Of a stretch of DNA of 64,000 nucleotides, positions 10,750 to 20,980 are shown in pieces. How positions within the stretch are numbered: position 1 is the stretch's first letter; every line of letters starts with the position of its first letter. Origin of the DNA: Paracyclopina nana (Eukaryota; Arthropoda; Copepoda; Cyclopoida; Cyclopettidae); contig JAGUCH010000004.1 in the NCBI GenBank assembly GCA_019096065.1, positions 4,030,001-4,094,000 on the forward strand. Reading direction: 5' to 3'. The position numbers were made by a program, and so were the translations under genes. The notes under the pieces are model-generated. The model was given only the letters and a program-made list of their open reading frames with translations. It made no database searches and was not told where the DNA came from.

Positions 10750-13700
10750 ATGCCTCCCATAGATCCTCGAATTGTCAAGGCCAAAAGGTTCCCAGTGCAT
10801 GCTGCTGTCACTATTTGCCACATGCAAGAACTGAAAAGGCTTCTAACAGAAGATGCAGAGTTTCACGTGGCCAGAAAAGTCCCAGATTTAGAGCTAAGTG
10901 TCCTCCATTCAGCATGCTCCTCCAGGCAAACATTTGGAATGTCTTCCGATATATTTGTGGAAATGCTCAAATACCTAATTGAGGTAAAATTACAAATATC
11001 CATATAAGTCAATCTTTGGTCAGCCAATGTGATTGCAGATGGGTGCACCAATCAATGATAGGGATGCTTTGGGGCAGACCCCTCTTCATTATGCAGTGTG
11101 TCATTCTGATGCTTTGAGGCTAGTGACAATTATGACAGAAAATGGAGCTCAACTTGACCCTGACAGATCTGGAGATGGCTGGACTCCCCTCCATTTGGCA
11201 GCCATGTTTGACAAGCTAGATGTCACTCTGAAATTGCTTGAAGAGGGGGCTGACCCAAGAGCTAGAGGGACCAATGGAGAAACTCCTGAAGATGTGGCCA
11301 AAAGGTTCAAAAATCATGCTCTAGCAGATGTGCTTCATAGGTATCATTTAACTTTACCTTAATCTTACTTTCAAAAAAAATAATTTATACCTTTTAATAG
11401 CCCAAGGCTACTCCATGCACCAACATCATTTCCATCACAATTTTATGAAATCATGAGAAAATTTGATAGCCCACCAGCTTTAAAGTTCAAAGATGAACAC
11501 ATGACATGGAGAGATGAAGATGGCAATACCATTTTGCACTATGCAGCATGGTCAGGCAATATTTACTTGGCAAGAGCCATTTTTGAGAGTCCAAAAGCAA
11601 AGAATCTGATTGGGGTGACCAACAATAAAGGAGCAACTGCTTTGGCATTTGCCATAATTGCAACTCAAGTGAGCAACTACACAATTACCACCTTTTAAAA
11701 ATATCCTCCTATGACAAGCTCATACTTTAGGATAGAATGGTTGAGGAATTTTTCATGAACAAGACTGCCAAGAAGCTGATTGATTTCAATGCTACATTGA
11801 AGGATACTCAAGAAACCATAGCACATTTACTTCTCCAGTATGCTCCCTATGTCCATCCCAAGTTCTTGCTCAAAAGAAAGGACCTGACTAAAGATATTTT
11901 GAACCCACTTAATAATGAGGGAAACACACCTCTGCTGCATGTGGCAATGAGGAACAATGTGCACACAGTGAGACATATCCTTGCCAACAAAACTGTCATG
12001 GAGAATAAAATGCTTGAATTGGGCATCAAAAATAAGCATGGGAAGACATTGTTACACTATTTGGTTGAGCACAAAGATGAAGAGAACTTCAGGACTTTAC
12101 TAGATAGAGAAGAGTTGACAGAAGAAATAGCTAATATACCTGACAATGATGGGAAAACACCCATGATTCTTTGCCTCACCAAGGGAAGCCCCTACATGGC
12201 TAGAGACATTTTGTTGCATCCAACTGCCAAAAACAAGTTCAGGTTTGACCTTTGCCATACATCAGATGGAAAATCTCCCCTTCATTTAGTGGCAGAATCA
12301 GGAAATGTTCCTCTGTGGGACTTGGCTGTGCTGAGGCCTGACTGTGATTTCAATGCTAGAGATGCTAATGGAAATACTCCATTAATGACTGCTGTTATAT
12401 GTCAGAGTGAAAAGATTTTTATGGCTTGGTTGAGCAATAAGGAGAAAGCTAAAATGGTGGACCTTACTCTTGTGAACAATGATGGGAAGACATTGATTAT
12501 GCTCGTTATTGAGCACCTATCTGTAAAGATTCTGAAGCTCCTCTTGTCCACTGTGGATGCCAAAGATTGTATCAATCTAAAGGATAACAATTCAGACACA
12601 GCTTTACTGAGGGCAACTCAATTAGGTAAATGGGAAGCAGTGAAAGAGCTTCTCACCAATCCTGGACTGAAAATTGGAGACATGCCTGAAGATGCCGAGG
12701 GCACAGTAGATATACACCCTTTGAACAAAGAAGGACAAACATCATTGGCTATTCAAATGACCACCATGGTAAAGTTGGCCAGAAGTGAACAGACTTACAA
12801 CATGAAAAAGCAGAGGACTTTAGCTCATGATGCAAAAAAGGAGCATGATTTAGTGTGGGAAATCATCAAAATTATGCTCAACAGAGAAAAAGAGCAGCAT
12901 GGCACATCTGTGACCCAAGGTAGGGATGGCGGCAGTGACTGCATAAGAAAGCAACTAGCAGGTGCCAAAACAGTCAGACCTCAAAGTGTAGATGAGTTAA
13001 TTCAAGAATATGTTAAATTGTATCAGTTCATAAAAAGAAAAAAACCACCTCAGAATGTACCAGCTCAAGTCAAGCCCACGCAAAGTCGAGAAACAAATGC
13101 CAATGAAAAGCCAACAAAAGAGCTAGTGACAATAAGTAATGACAAAACATCAGCTCCAGCAACCACAGTGATGGTGAAAAAAGTTGAAGAACCACCCATA
13201 CTTGAGAGCAATCAAGACAATAATACAGAGGTTAAAGTGGACATTACCCCAAAAATAGCTAATTCACAAGATTTACTTGAAGTAAAGGTAAAAGCTGAAA
13301 CTGGAATTCAGCAAGAGCTGAAAGCTGAACCTAAACAGGTTATTGACAAAGAAGCGTTACCAGACATACTAGTGGATGACTCAAGAAATGAAGGATTAAG
13401 GCAGGAGGCCGAAATCAATACCAGCAATGGAAAGCCTATGGTGTCTGAGGTGTCTCAGTTAGAAAAGCAAGCCAATGAATCCGTTTCAGCTAATGACAAA
13501 AATTCTACAGAATTAACCATTCAAGATGGCTTTGTAAACGAAGAGCTCAATAATTCACGAATTGCAGACAATGGGAATGATCAATGGGAAACTGATAAGG
13601 ACGATGGTGTGAAGTCAGAATCTGATTTGCATTCACCTGAATCTGTGATTCCAAAGAAAAGAAAAGCATTGAAAAAACCTCCTAAAGAAGACAGCAATTT

Positions 13701-13959
13701 AGCTGAAGGATCTGAGCCCCCTTCACCTGATACTGAAAGCAAAAGCCTTTCAATTGCTGGAAGGATGCTTCAAAGAGAGGATTCCAGCTCTTCAAATAAT
13801 GGTCAAGAAACAGATCAATCATGTAGTCTCCCCTCAGTCCCTGCTAGAAGATCAAAAAGGAAATTTAATGATGCTTCAACACAAACAGATGCAATAAAAA
13901 GTGGAGAATGCACATGCTGTTGCACATGTGACAAAGGAGCGTCAAATCTGCTCTCTTAG
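10750..13959 (+). CDS. Large ankyrin-repeat protein with charged low-complexity tail
   Basis: Four exons (10750-10983, 11039-11340, 11401-11668, 11731-13959) join in phase to 1010 residues. The first ATG in frame is at 10750; the frame opens upstream without an ATG. Ankyrin repeats run over roughly residues 15-570, seen in GQTPLHYAV, GWTPLHLAA, GNTILHYAA, GNTPLLHVA, GKTLLHYLV, GKSPLHLVA and GNTPLMTAV. Some repeats are degenerate. From about residue 640 the chain is low-complexity, rich in K, E, S and N, with a basic PKKRKALKKP stretch that could act as a nuclear localisation signal. It ends with a cysteine cluster (ECTCCCTC). Ankyrin arrays mediate protein binding; I cannot assign an orthologue. 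Coding sequence is more AT-rich than in the neighbouring genes. Confidence 0.8.
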
Positions 13960-14601
13960 GTGTCTTTGCTATGTCAAATTTGCTGCTGGTCGGCTAGTTC
14001 TAGCCTTCTCAAATATGTTTGTCATGCAGGCTTCATTTACAAAATAAAGAAATCACCATGAGCTATTACATTTCTAGGAACTTTTAATTTTGAGAATTAT
14101 TACTGATTTCATAATAGTCTGTTTGCTTTCAAAACTTTATGCCAATATGCTCTTGTTATTGAGAACTTTTTCCGAATACATGCTTTTTAGAATATTTACA
14201 AAGTTACATTAATTTTTACATTAAACATTTGCTTGTATGTTTACAACCTTTTTCATGCGCTTTATGAGTTCTGAGCTTACAATAACACTCAAGCGATAAC
14301 ATAGTACATTTACAATTCAATCGACGATTCAACCTTAATCCTGGTTTGTGGCTGAGAGCTGCCAAACTCAAATGACTTAAGCTGTCTCTAAGGAAGGATT
14401 ATTATTCTCCTTGTAATTTTACATGATGGAAAGTGTAATAATAAAGTTACCAGGACAAGCGAACTTGACTTAGCATCTGATCCATTGCTATGAGGGCTCT
14501 GGCTGAGATGCCCTCATTAGTGCTATTGTAGCTGAAAAGAGTCAATAAAACAACCAAAAAGTAAATGTTGAAATTGGCACTTTTTGCGTATAATAGGTAT
14601 A
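13960..14601 (+). other. Ankyrin gene 3' region and a candidate minus-strand terminal exon
   Basis: An AATAAA signal at 14043-14048 lies 84 bp after the ankyrin stop codon and probably ends that transcript. Near 14450-14535 the minus strand has an exon-like block. A TCTTTTCAG acceptor leads into a frame reading YNSTNEGISARALIAMDQM and ending VRLSW and a stop. Its upstream exons are not clear, although a second exon-like block ending VDEVSLESVR before a GTAAGT donor occurs near 16500-16565. Confidence 0.3.
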
Positions 14602-15322
14602 CCGTCTGTCCCGTAGATTTCTGTACACTTTGAAATCAAAAGTTTGTGTTAAAGCTTCTGGAAATACTCGACACAATGGATACTGTTGGAAAGCTTGAAA
14701 CTTAAGCCATCTTTTTTAGTTTTGAGATTTATAAAAAGTATTAATTCAAATTTTGATTTAGACCACAAAATTGATAGTTACACCAAATTCACTCCCATTT
14801 TCACGGTTTTTTTTTATGAAAAGTCACTTTCACAAAAAAATTATTTATTCAATTTCTCATAAAATTGGTTAAACATTTGATCTTCATAAACAAAAAATCC
14901 CAAAGATGTGATGTTTAAAACACTAATTTTGAAACTTTTTTAGTAGGCAGTGGCCTTATTGTCTTTTTTTACTGAAAAATATCCTTTCAAATCATCCACC
15001 TTTCTGATGAGCCAGCACTGTGCTGCAAGATTTTTTTTCATGAAAAAATGTCAAAAAAATAGCCAGGATTAGCTTAGCTGAAAATTTGGTCAATAATAGC
15101 CAATTTTGGCAAATTTGCTTTTTTGGGAGAAAAATTAAGGGGGTACCTCAGGAAAATTAAGTTTTCTCATTTTTTTTACTTTTAATTTCTTTTATCCATT
15201 GAAGCAAAAAAAGATGGCAAAAGATTCAAGCTTTCCAATGATATCCATTGTGTCTAATATTTCCCGAATTTGTAACACAAACTTTTGATTTCAAAGTGTA
15301 CAGAAATCTACGGGACAGACTG
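14602..15322. mobile_element. Tc1/mariner-type MITE with long terminal inverted repeats
   Basis: The element is 721 bp and flanked by TA on both sides (14600-14601 and 15323-15324), the Tc1/mariner target duplication. The left end reads CCGTCTGTCCCGTAG and the inverted right end CAGTCTGTCCCGTAG. The arms match over about 115 bp with scattered mismatches, including TTTGAAATCAAAAGTTTGTG. The interior is AT-rich with no transposase, so it is a non-autonomous copy. A 98-codon frame overlapping the right arm is a by-product. Confidence 0.85.
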
Positions 15323-15324
15323 TA

Positions 15325-17235
15325 TATCAAGTTTTGTGTTACAACAAGCCCCAAATTGTCTCAGTGCAAGATCAACCAGTCTGGCTCTAAGAAGAAGTTA
15401 CATGCTCATCCAAAAAAATGTGAACTGTGTCAGCTTTTTTGCAACCCTGTGACGTCACAACATGACATTTCGGCAAGTTCATTTCGCTCGGAAAATCGGT
15501 CACAGTTATTAAAAACTTGCTGCTTCTCGGGCCTTCGAATGTAACGTACGTAAATAATGCCCTCGATGAGTGAAATAAAACCTCGCCTCACTATTCACCC
15601 CGCTTTGCTCGGTTCAATACTCAGCTTGGTTTCATTTACTCACCAAGGCAAGGGCAATTTTTAAGTTACCTTCTCAGTGCAGTCCCGAAAAGCAGCAAGT
15701 ACAATACTATTACATGTAACATTCATAAACTTATTCATGAGCTGTACGAACTCTGAGCTTACAGTACCACTTATCCTGGAAAGATGACATGCATTTTGCC
15801 GTAAACAGATGTATCTTATTTGAGATTTAAAAGTGCAATGTGAAATATGCTATTCTATAGTATATCCTAGAAAAATAAAGCATCTGTGGTGAAACGCATT
15901 TGCATTTTAAGGTCTGTATAAATATAGATGAGTCAGATGATTCATTCCACAAAATGAGATCAATTCGGCCACAAAAGAATATGTATGTGGCTTATTTTGA
16001 GGGACTTTGAGGGTCACAACTGAGGCACAAAGTTGTGCTACTCAACAATTTTTGCATTTTACTAAAATGTGGAACAATGGTTTCATTGAATGCTGCACAA
16101 TTTTGTGTAACGCAAGATTGAGCAATTTTCCCAGTGACACAATTTGGCGAATTACTATTTTGTCACGGAATTCAGCCTCAGATTGCCCGATTTGAGTTAC
16201 TCTAAACTACAAGTTAGCCTCAAAAGCCCCCTGTAGCTTTCAGGGAGTTACCAAGAATTTCTAAGTCTAGCTTCGCAAATTATTAAGAGATGGCTCTGCT
16301 ATCAATCTCATGTTAATTGAAAGTATTTATAATTACAACGCGTAGATTTTCAGGCTTAGCTTAATCAGTATTGGAGTAAAAATGATTATATTTTTCGTAT
16401 ATTTATGATAAAGAGGATTTCATTAGAACAGTTCAAGTAATTTAGATAAGTAAATGTCATAAAAAATCGGATCGGAAAAGATCCATGCATCGCTACTTAC
16501 TCTGACCGATTCCAAGGAGACCTCGTCAACTCCAAACTGTAGCTCATCTACGGCTACCTCAGTATTCTTAGCTTTGGTACAAGCTTACAGCTTGCCACAA
16601 AATACATCAGTTCATCTAGTCGTTTATTTCAACGCAACGTTTCCAAGTTCATATCATTAAGTCCCCCATTTTCACCCTTGTTGCAAATTTTGTTTTAGTC
16701 CGATTGATAATAATAATAATCAATTGAAAAATCAGCTGTCCGTTTTTATTTAATAAGCTACGAAAACGGTGGAATGAATATAAGAGATGATCATCAAAAT
16801 CACATTGCATTGCTAAAATCACCTAACGCATCTTTATTTATACAGAGCGGCGTTATTGCATTTTATAGAATTTTTGCCTTGCATAAATCGACGGACATTT
16901 GCATCCTAGTTCCATTGTTAACCTCGTAGTTGATACTTTTCATCATAGCAGTAAATAGGAATAGAGTTATCCAATCTCAGCCGCAGCCTTATTTGCGAAC
17001 GAATCTTGGTTTGAGCCAAAACTACGTACTGCTTCAATTGGTACAAAGACTAGAGAGGGTTATTATTTTTCGATAAAATTGCTTGATAATTGATAAAAAA
17101 AGTATCAAGTAGCATAAATAAGGTGGAATCAAAGAGTTTTGAGACTCAACCGATTTACTGCTCTGCTCTTCATAGAGGCCGTACATCGAAAACAATTTTG
17201 CTAAAGAATCTTGAGCTAGTAATTGTACTATTGCA
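15325..17235. other. Gene-poor region with weak minus-strand exon candidates
   Basis: No convincing gene lies here. Minus-strand blocks with good splice signals are at about 16565-16500 (AKNTEVAVDELQFGVDEVSL, then GTAAGT) and at 17049-16967 after a CTCTCTAG acceptor. The latter can join in phase to a short ATG exon at 17186-17159, giving a 36-residue open frame (MYGLYEEQS.. to ..NKAAAEIG). None resembles a known family. The joined minipeptide may be chance. Confidence 0.25.
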
Positions 17236-18430
17236 ATGCAAGGCCTTCAAATCGGTGGAATAGTTTTTTCATTGCTGGTCATTGCATTGGTGTTAAAAGT
17301 TTTCTGTTTTTCTGAATGGAGCGAAAATGGAAACTCTCGTCAATTGTGGCAGCTACAATTCAGCTCAAATGGGAAGCTAAGATCAGAAATTTTTGGTGAA
17401 AGAAATTGTACTTGGCCACAGTTGAGATTATTGGACCCACCTGGGCCATTGACAGCTCTGGTGTCACTGATGGGATCTGGAAATTCTTGGGTGAGGCATT
17501 TGCTGCAACTTGCGACTGGCATTCAAACTGGATCAGTATACCCCCGTGCCATGGTCATGAAAAATGCCGGATTTCCAGGCGAAGGCATCGAAGATGGCAC
17601 TGTTTTAGCTGTGAAAATACATCGATATTCCGAGTAATCTTTTAAACGCACTCGAACTCTTTAGATGCTTACTTAACTAGAAAATTCTCTATTAAATTCC
17701 ACCAGCCGCTTTGATCGATATGTTGCAATTGTCAGGCATCCTTTGCATGCTGGATTGGCTGAATTCAACCGACAAAAGACCACAAAAACAGGACATGCTA
17801 ATTTGGCTCAGTTTTTCAAACCTCAATGGCGAACCTTCATACGCAAGTACATAGATCATTTCGTTGGCTTAATGGCCCAACTCCTTGTATTGGACGAGAC
17901 CAAGATTTGTGTTCTGCAGTGTGAAAATCTCCTAGAAGACAGCATCAGTGAGCTCAGCCCTTGCGTGGAATTTTTGGGTTTTCATATTGACCAACAATTG
18001 GCAAAGTGTATCCAGGCAAATGAAGAAGGGGTATTTCATAGACCTCCTCTGTCAAAGAAGGATTTGGATTCTATTTTCAAAAGTGCATTTTCTGAAAAAG
18101 AGCTTGAGCATATCGACATTAAACTGTTTTCGGTAAGATACGGGCCACTTAATAATGTTTTTTGCCAAATTGCGGAGCGCAACGCGTGTAAGTCAATAAA
18201 CTAAATTTTGGGCATGCAAAAGCAGAATAATTTCGTTCTAAAATGCTACGTTACTAGGAGCTGAGTTAAGTCAGCTCTCCCCATATTCATGGAAATCGTG
18301 CCTCAGCATATTCAATCGAGGCCAGCAATTCGAAGCTAATCTTGCTCAGTCCATTGCTGTGAGTTTCAGCTCGACTCATTTTTCGTCCCGTTCTCGTTCT
18401 GTAAACAACTCCCGTCGCCAAAATCGATAG
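17236..18430 (+). CDS. WSCD-like sulfotransferase, membrane-anchored
   Basis: Exons 17236-17633 and 17706-18187 join as GA|C. The protein opens with a membrane anchor (IGGIVFSLLVIALVLKVFCF). The WSCD-family PAPS motif follows (GSGNSWVRHLLQLATGIQTG), then GFPGEG, AVKIH and IVRHPLHAGLAEFNR, the 3'-phosphate site. WSCD proteins are Golgi enzymes that sulfate glycans such as sialic acid. A GTAAGT donor at 18188 favours a third exon, 18261-18430, giving 349 residues. If that donor is skipped, the frame stops at 18204 with 298 residues. No WSC domain is visible in either form, only the sulfotransferase part. The third exon ends about 76 bp before the GPX4 start codon and overlaps its likely 5' UTR. 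Confidence 0.7.
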
Positions 18431-18506
18431 CAGCTCTTAACTGTAAGTCTTTCTTTTAGGCTTTTGGCCATTTTGTGTAAGTTTACCTTGCTTATCGCAT
18501 ACAGGC

Positions 18507-20634
18507 ATGATTATCTCTCGACTGAGCAAGCGATTAGTTCAAATCGGCTTAGGATCCGGTGTTGTCATAAGCGCAGCAGCTTTGTCCAGACCCTTGTCCG
18601 CCATGGTGAGTTCAGAGTGCACAAATATGGCCCCTTTTGATATTTTATCTATTTAGGCTGGCTCCCCGGCTTCTATTTACGATTTCAATGCCACTGACAT
18701 TGATGGCAATGATGTGTCCTTGTCCAAGTACGCTGGCCACGTGTGCATTATTGTCAATGTTGCGTCCAAGTGAGGCAAGACAGCCGTGAACTACGAGCAG
18801 CTGGTAGCATTACAGAAAAAGGTAAATATGAGTGCTGGTGACTCCCAACCAGATCCCTGGGGACTGACAGCTGCTGAGCAGGCTCAACAAGAGCAGGGCT
18901 TCACTGACAATTTCAACGACAAGTTGCCAGATTCTGACCAGTATTTAGCTTCCCTTGAGTCCAAGTTGGACAAGATCAAGAAAAAGTCTAGCATTGCCAA
19001 GGAACTAGCTGCAAGGAGGTCAGATGACGCTAGACGAATGCTGGATACCTCAGCTGCTGGCCTTGAACTGTTCCAAGATGAGGATTTGAATGAAAATTCT
19101 GCCATCAACAGGAGACTTTTCCCTGAAAAACAAGCCTTGACCATGTCTGAAATCGCCAAGCTCCTTGAGGCGGATCATTTAGCCCAACAATCTGAGCAGG
19201 CTGAAGATAAAAAGGAAGTCGAGCAAAACTAGTTTGGCCACTTCTTTTTTCTAGATTTAACGTTCGCCATGTGGTTTGAAGGGAAAACTTTAATCGTCAT
19301 CACCGGAGCATCTAGGGGCCTTGGCCAAGCCATAGCAGTCGAAATGGCCAAGACTATACATGAATCTCGTCTACTCCTCATCAGTCGAACTGAAACTGGC
19401 TTGAAAGTCACAAAAGAAATGTGCTTGAAGGAGAACAATAAGTGCGGAGTTAGTGTTCATGTAGCGGATATGCTGACAGTGACCAAAGCTGATTTTGAGA
19501 GCATGTTTGCATCAGTTGAATTTGACGAGTTTGACTCTATGGTCATGGTACACAATGCAGGATCTCTAGGCAATCAAGGCACCAAAGTCGTTGCTTTTGA
19601 TAGCATTCAAGAGATGCAAGACTACTACAGGGTTAATGTTTTCTCAGCGATGGTTTTGAACTCGGTTATAGCCCATAAGGCTATCAACATCAAGAATAAG
19701 GTGGTGATCAACATCTCTAGCTTGGCAGCCATGCAGCCATTTGAAACTTGGGGATCGTACTGCAGTGGTAAAGCTGCGAGGGACTCGTTGTTCAAAGTCA
19801 TGGCAGCTGAAGAGCCTTCGTGGCTTGTGCTCAATTACGCACCAGGCCCTTTGGATACCAAAATGATACAGGACGTATTGACCGATTCTGCAACCAGTGA
19901 AGGTATCAAGTCTGCATTTGAAAGCCTCAAGACTTCAAATGGTTTGCTTCAGCCTTGTGACAGTGCCAAAAGACTGATTGAATTGTTGACTGAGGCCAAA
20001 TTCAAGTCTGGAGATCATGTAGACTTCTTTGATAGCATTTGAAAAAAAAGCTCATTCTTGTACGGTAGTGCCCCAAAATTGCATATATTCATTTGTAATT
20101 TTCCCTGCTCGGTATCAAATAACTCATCTTCAGGCATTTAGTGTATGAACCATTAAGCTTAGCAGATGCGTGTGAAAAATTGCTTTATCAGTAGATACTT
20201 AATAAATCGTGAAACTTTTCATTGTTCAGACGCTGTCAGTTCCATTTTAGTTTTAGTTTTTTTATTGCTATGATTACTTTATTTTATTTTTCTAGTATGT
20301 TGAAGCTGACGGTTTGCGCATTCTTGCATTCCCTTGCAACCAATTTGGTGGCCAAGAACCCGGTACAGACGCAGAAATCAAGGCTTTTGCTGAGAGCAGA
20401 GGTGTAGAGTTTGGCAAAGGCTTTGATTTCTTCCACAAAATCGATGTAAACGGCAAAAATGCCCACCCTCTTTGGGAATACTTAAAGAGCAAGCAAGGTG
20501 GCACCCTGGGCAATTTCATCAAATGGAATTTCACCAAGTTTGTGGTGGACAAAGAGGGCAAGCCTGTTGGCAGGTTTGCACCCACTGATGATCCCATTCC
20601 AAAAGTGGAGGAGGCCATCAAAAAGCTTTTTTAA
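18507..20634 (+). CDS. GPX4: Phospholipid hydroperoxide glutathione peroxidase (selenoprotein GPX4)
   Basis: Exons 18507-18605, 18657-18821 and 20296-20634 join in phase to 200 residues. The in-frame TGA at 18771-18773 is selenocysteine 72, in the context [16 protein letters not shown] where all GPX4 proteins carry Sec. The rest of the catalytic tetrad is present: Gln in [12 protein letters not shown], and Trp and Asn in FIKWNFTKF. The loop that makes tetrameric GPXs is missing, as in monomeric GPX4. The first 33 residues ([18 protein letters not shown]..) are basic and hydrophobic, consistent with mitochondrial import. A 3' UTR SECIS element supports Sec decoding. An acceptor two bases before the ATG (ATACAG) indicates a 5' UTR intron. 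The enzyme reduces lipid hydroperoxides with glutathione. Intron 2 contains two other genes. Confidence 0.95.
18828..19232 (+). CDS. CCDC32-like protein nested in the GPX4 intron
   Basis: This intronless frame encodes 134 residues. It resembles CCDC32: a [20 protein letters not shown] block followed by a short coiled coil ([16 protein letters not shown]), then [17 protein letters not shown] and [10 protein letters not shown], in the same order and spacing as the vertebrate protein. CCDC32 assists assembly of the AP-2 clathrin adaptor. The ATG lies only six bases after the GPX4 intron-2 donor. The GPX4 exon-2 frame runs straight into this frame without a stop, so an unspliced GPX4 message could encode a fusion. 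No separate promoter is visible. A separate 5' exon or trans-splicing cannot be excluded. Confidence 0.7.
   Translation: MSAGDSQPDPWGLTAAEQAQQEQGFTDNFNDKLPDSDQYLASLESKLDKIKKKSSIAKELAARRSDDARRMLDTSAAGLELFQDEDLNENSAINRRLFPEKQALTMSEIAKLLEADHLAQQSEQAEDKKEVEQN
19269..20042 (+). CDS. SPR: Sepiapterin reductase nested in the GPX4 intron
   Basis: This intronless gene encodes 257 residues, the normal length for the enzyme. It is a short-chain dehydrogenase: TGASRGLGQ at 12-20 binds NADPH, NAG at 106-108 supports the fold, ISS at about 159-161 supplies the catalytic serine, and YCSGK at 174-178 gives the Tyr-xxx-Lys pair. [21 protein letters not shown] and the C-terminal GDHVDFFD are typical of sepiapterin reductase. 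It makes tetrahydrobiopterin in the last step of the pathway. It begins 36 bp after the CCDC32-like stop and has its own AATAAA at 20201-20206, still within the GPX4 intron. It can therefore be processed independently of GPX4 exon 3. Confidence 0.9.
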   Translation: MWFEGKTLIVITGASRGLGQAIAVEMAKTIHESRLLLISRTETGLKVTKEMCLKENNKCGVSVHVADMLTVTKADFESMFASVEFDEFDSMVMVHNAGSLGNQGTKVVAFDSIQEMQDYYRVNVFSAMVLNSVIAHKAINIKNKVVINISSLAAMQPFETWGSYCSGKAARDSLFKVMAAEEPSWLVLNYAPGPLDTKMIQDVLTDSATSEGIKSAFESLKTSNGLLQPCDSAKRLIELLTEAKFKSGDHVDFFDSI

Positions 20635-20663
20635 CGTGATGAAGCGTTCTTCTTTTCCCTAGT

Positions 20664-20741
20664 CTTCCTTCTCTTTTATGAAGGGCATGATGTAAAAACC
20701 ATTTCTGGAACATCTTTGCCTTGATGCTTGAATGAAGGAAG
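20664..20741 (+). promoter_or_regulatory. SECIS element in the GPX4 3' UTR
   Basis: Helix I pairs CTTCCTTC (20664-20671) with GAAGGAAG (20734-20741). The quartet is ATGA (20678-20681) facing TGAT (20722-20725), giving the required non-Watson-Crick A-G/G-A pairs. Helix II pairs 20682-20693 with 20710-20721, with one bulge on each side. The apical region has an A-run (20694-20698) and a mini-hairpin CCA/TGG, as in form 2 SECIS elements. It lies 30-107 bases after the stop codon, and an AATAAA follows at 20794. Confidence 0.85.
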
Positions 20742-20980
20742 ATTCTGTGGAAGGAAGATGATATCATTGATATGCTTGAAACTTGATTCAGAAAATAAAT
20801 GATACTGATTCTTGAAAAAAAAGGGCCAAAAAATCTCACTATCTCTGGTAACTCTGTGTGTTAAAACAAGAGGGAATATTAGCGATAAAAAATTCATAAC
20901 AAAATTGTTGATTAATGCCGCTATCACCAAGGCTATGTTGAGAGGCCGTAGAGGTAGATATCAAATGGACATTATCAACG

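Noticed and set aside
2970-15322. Relationship between the hAT element and the 14.6-kb MITE through shared AATAGCCA words
   Set aside because: Termini and target duplications differ; the shared word is short and AT-rich.
18771-18773. In-frame TGA as a sign that the GPX gene is a pseudogene
   Set aside because: The position is the known Sec site, the catalytic tetrad is intact and a SECIS follows in the 3' UTR.
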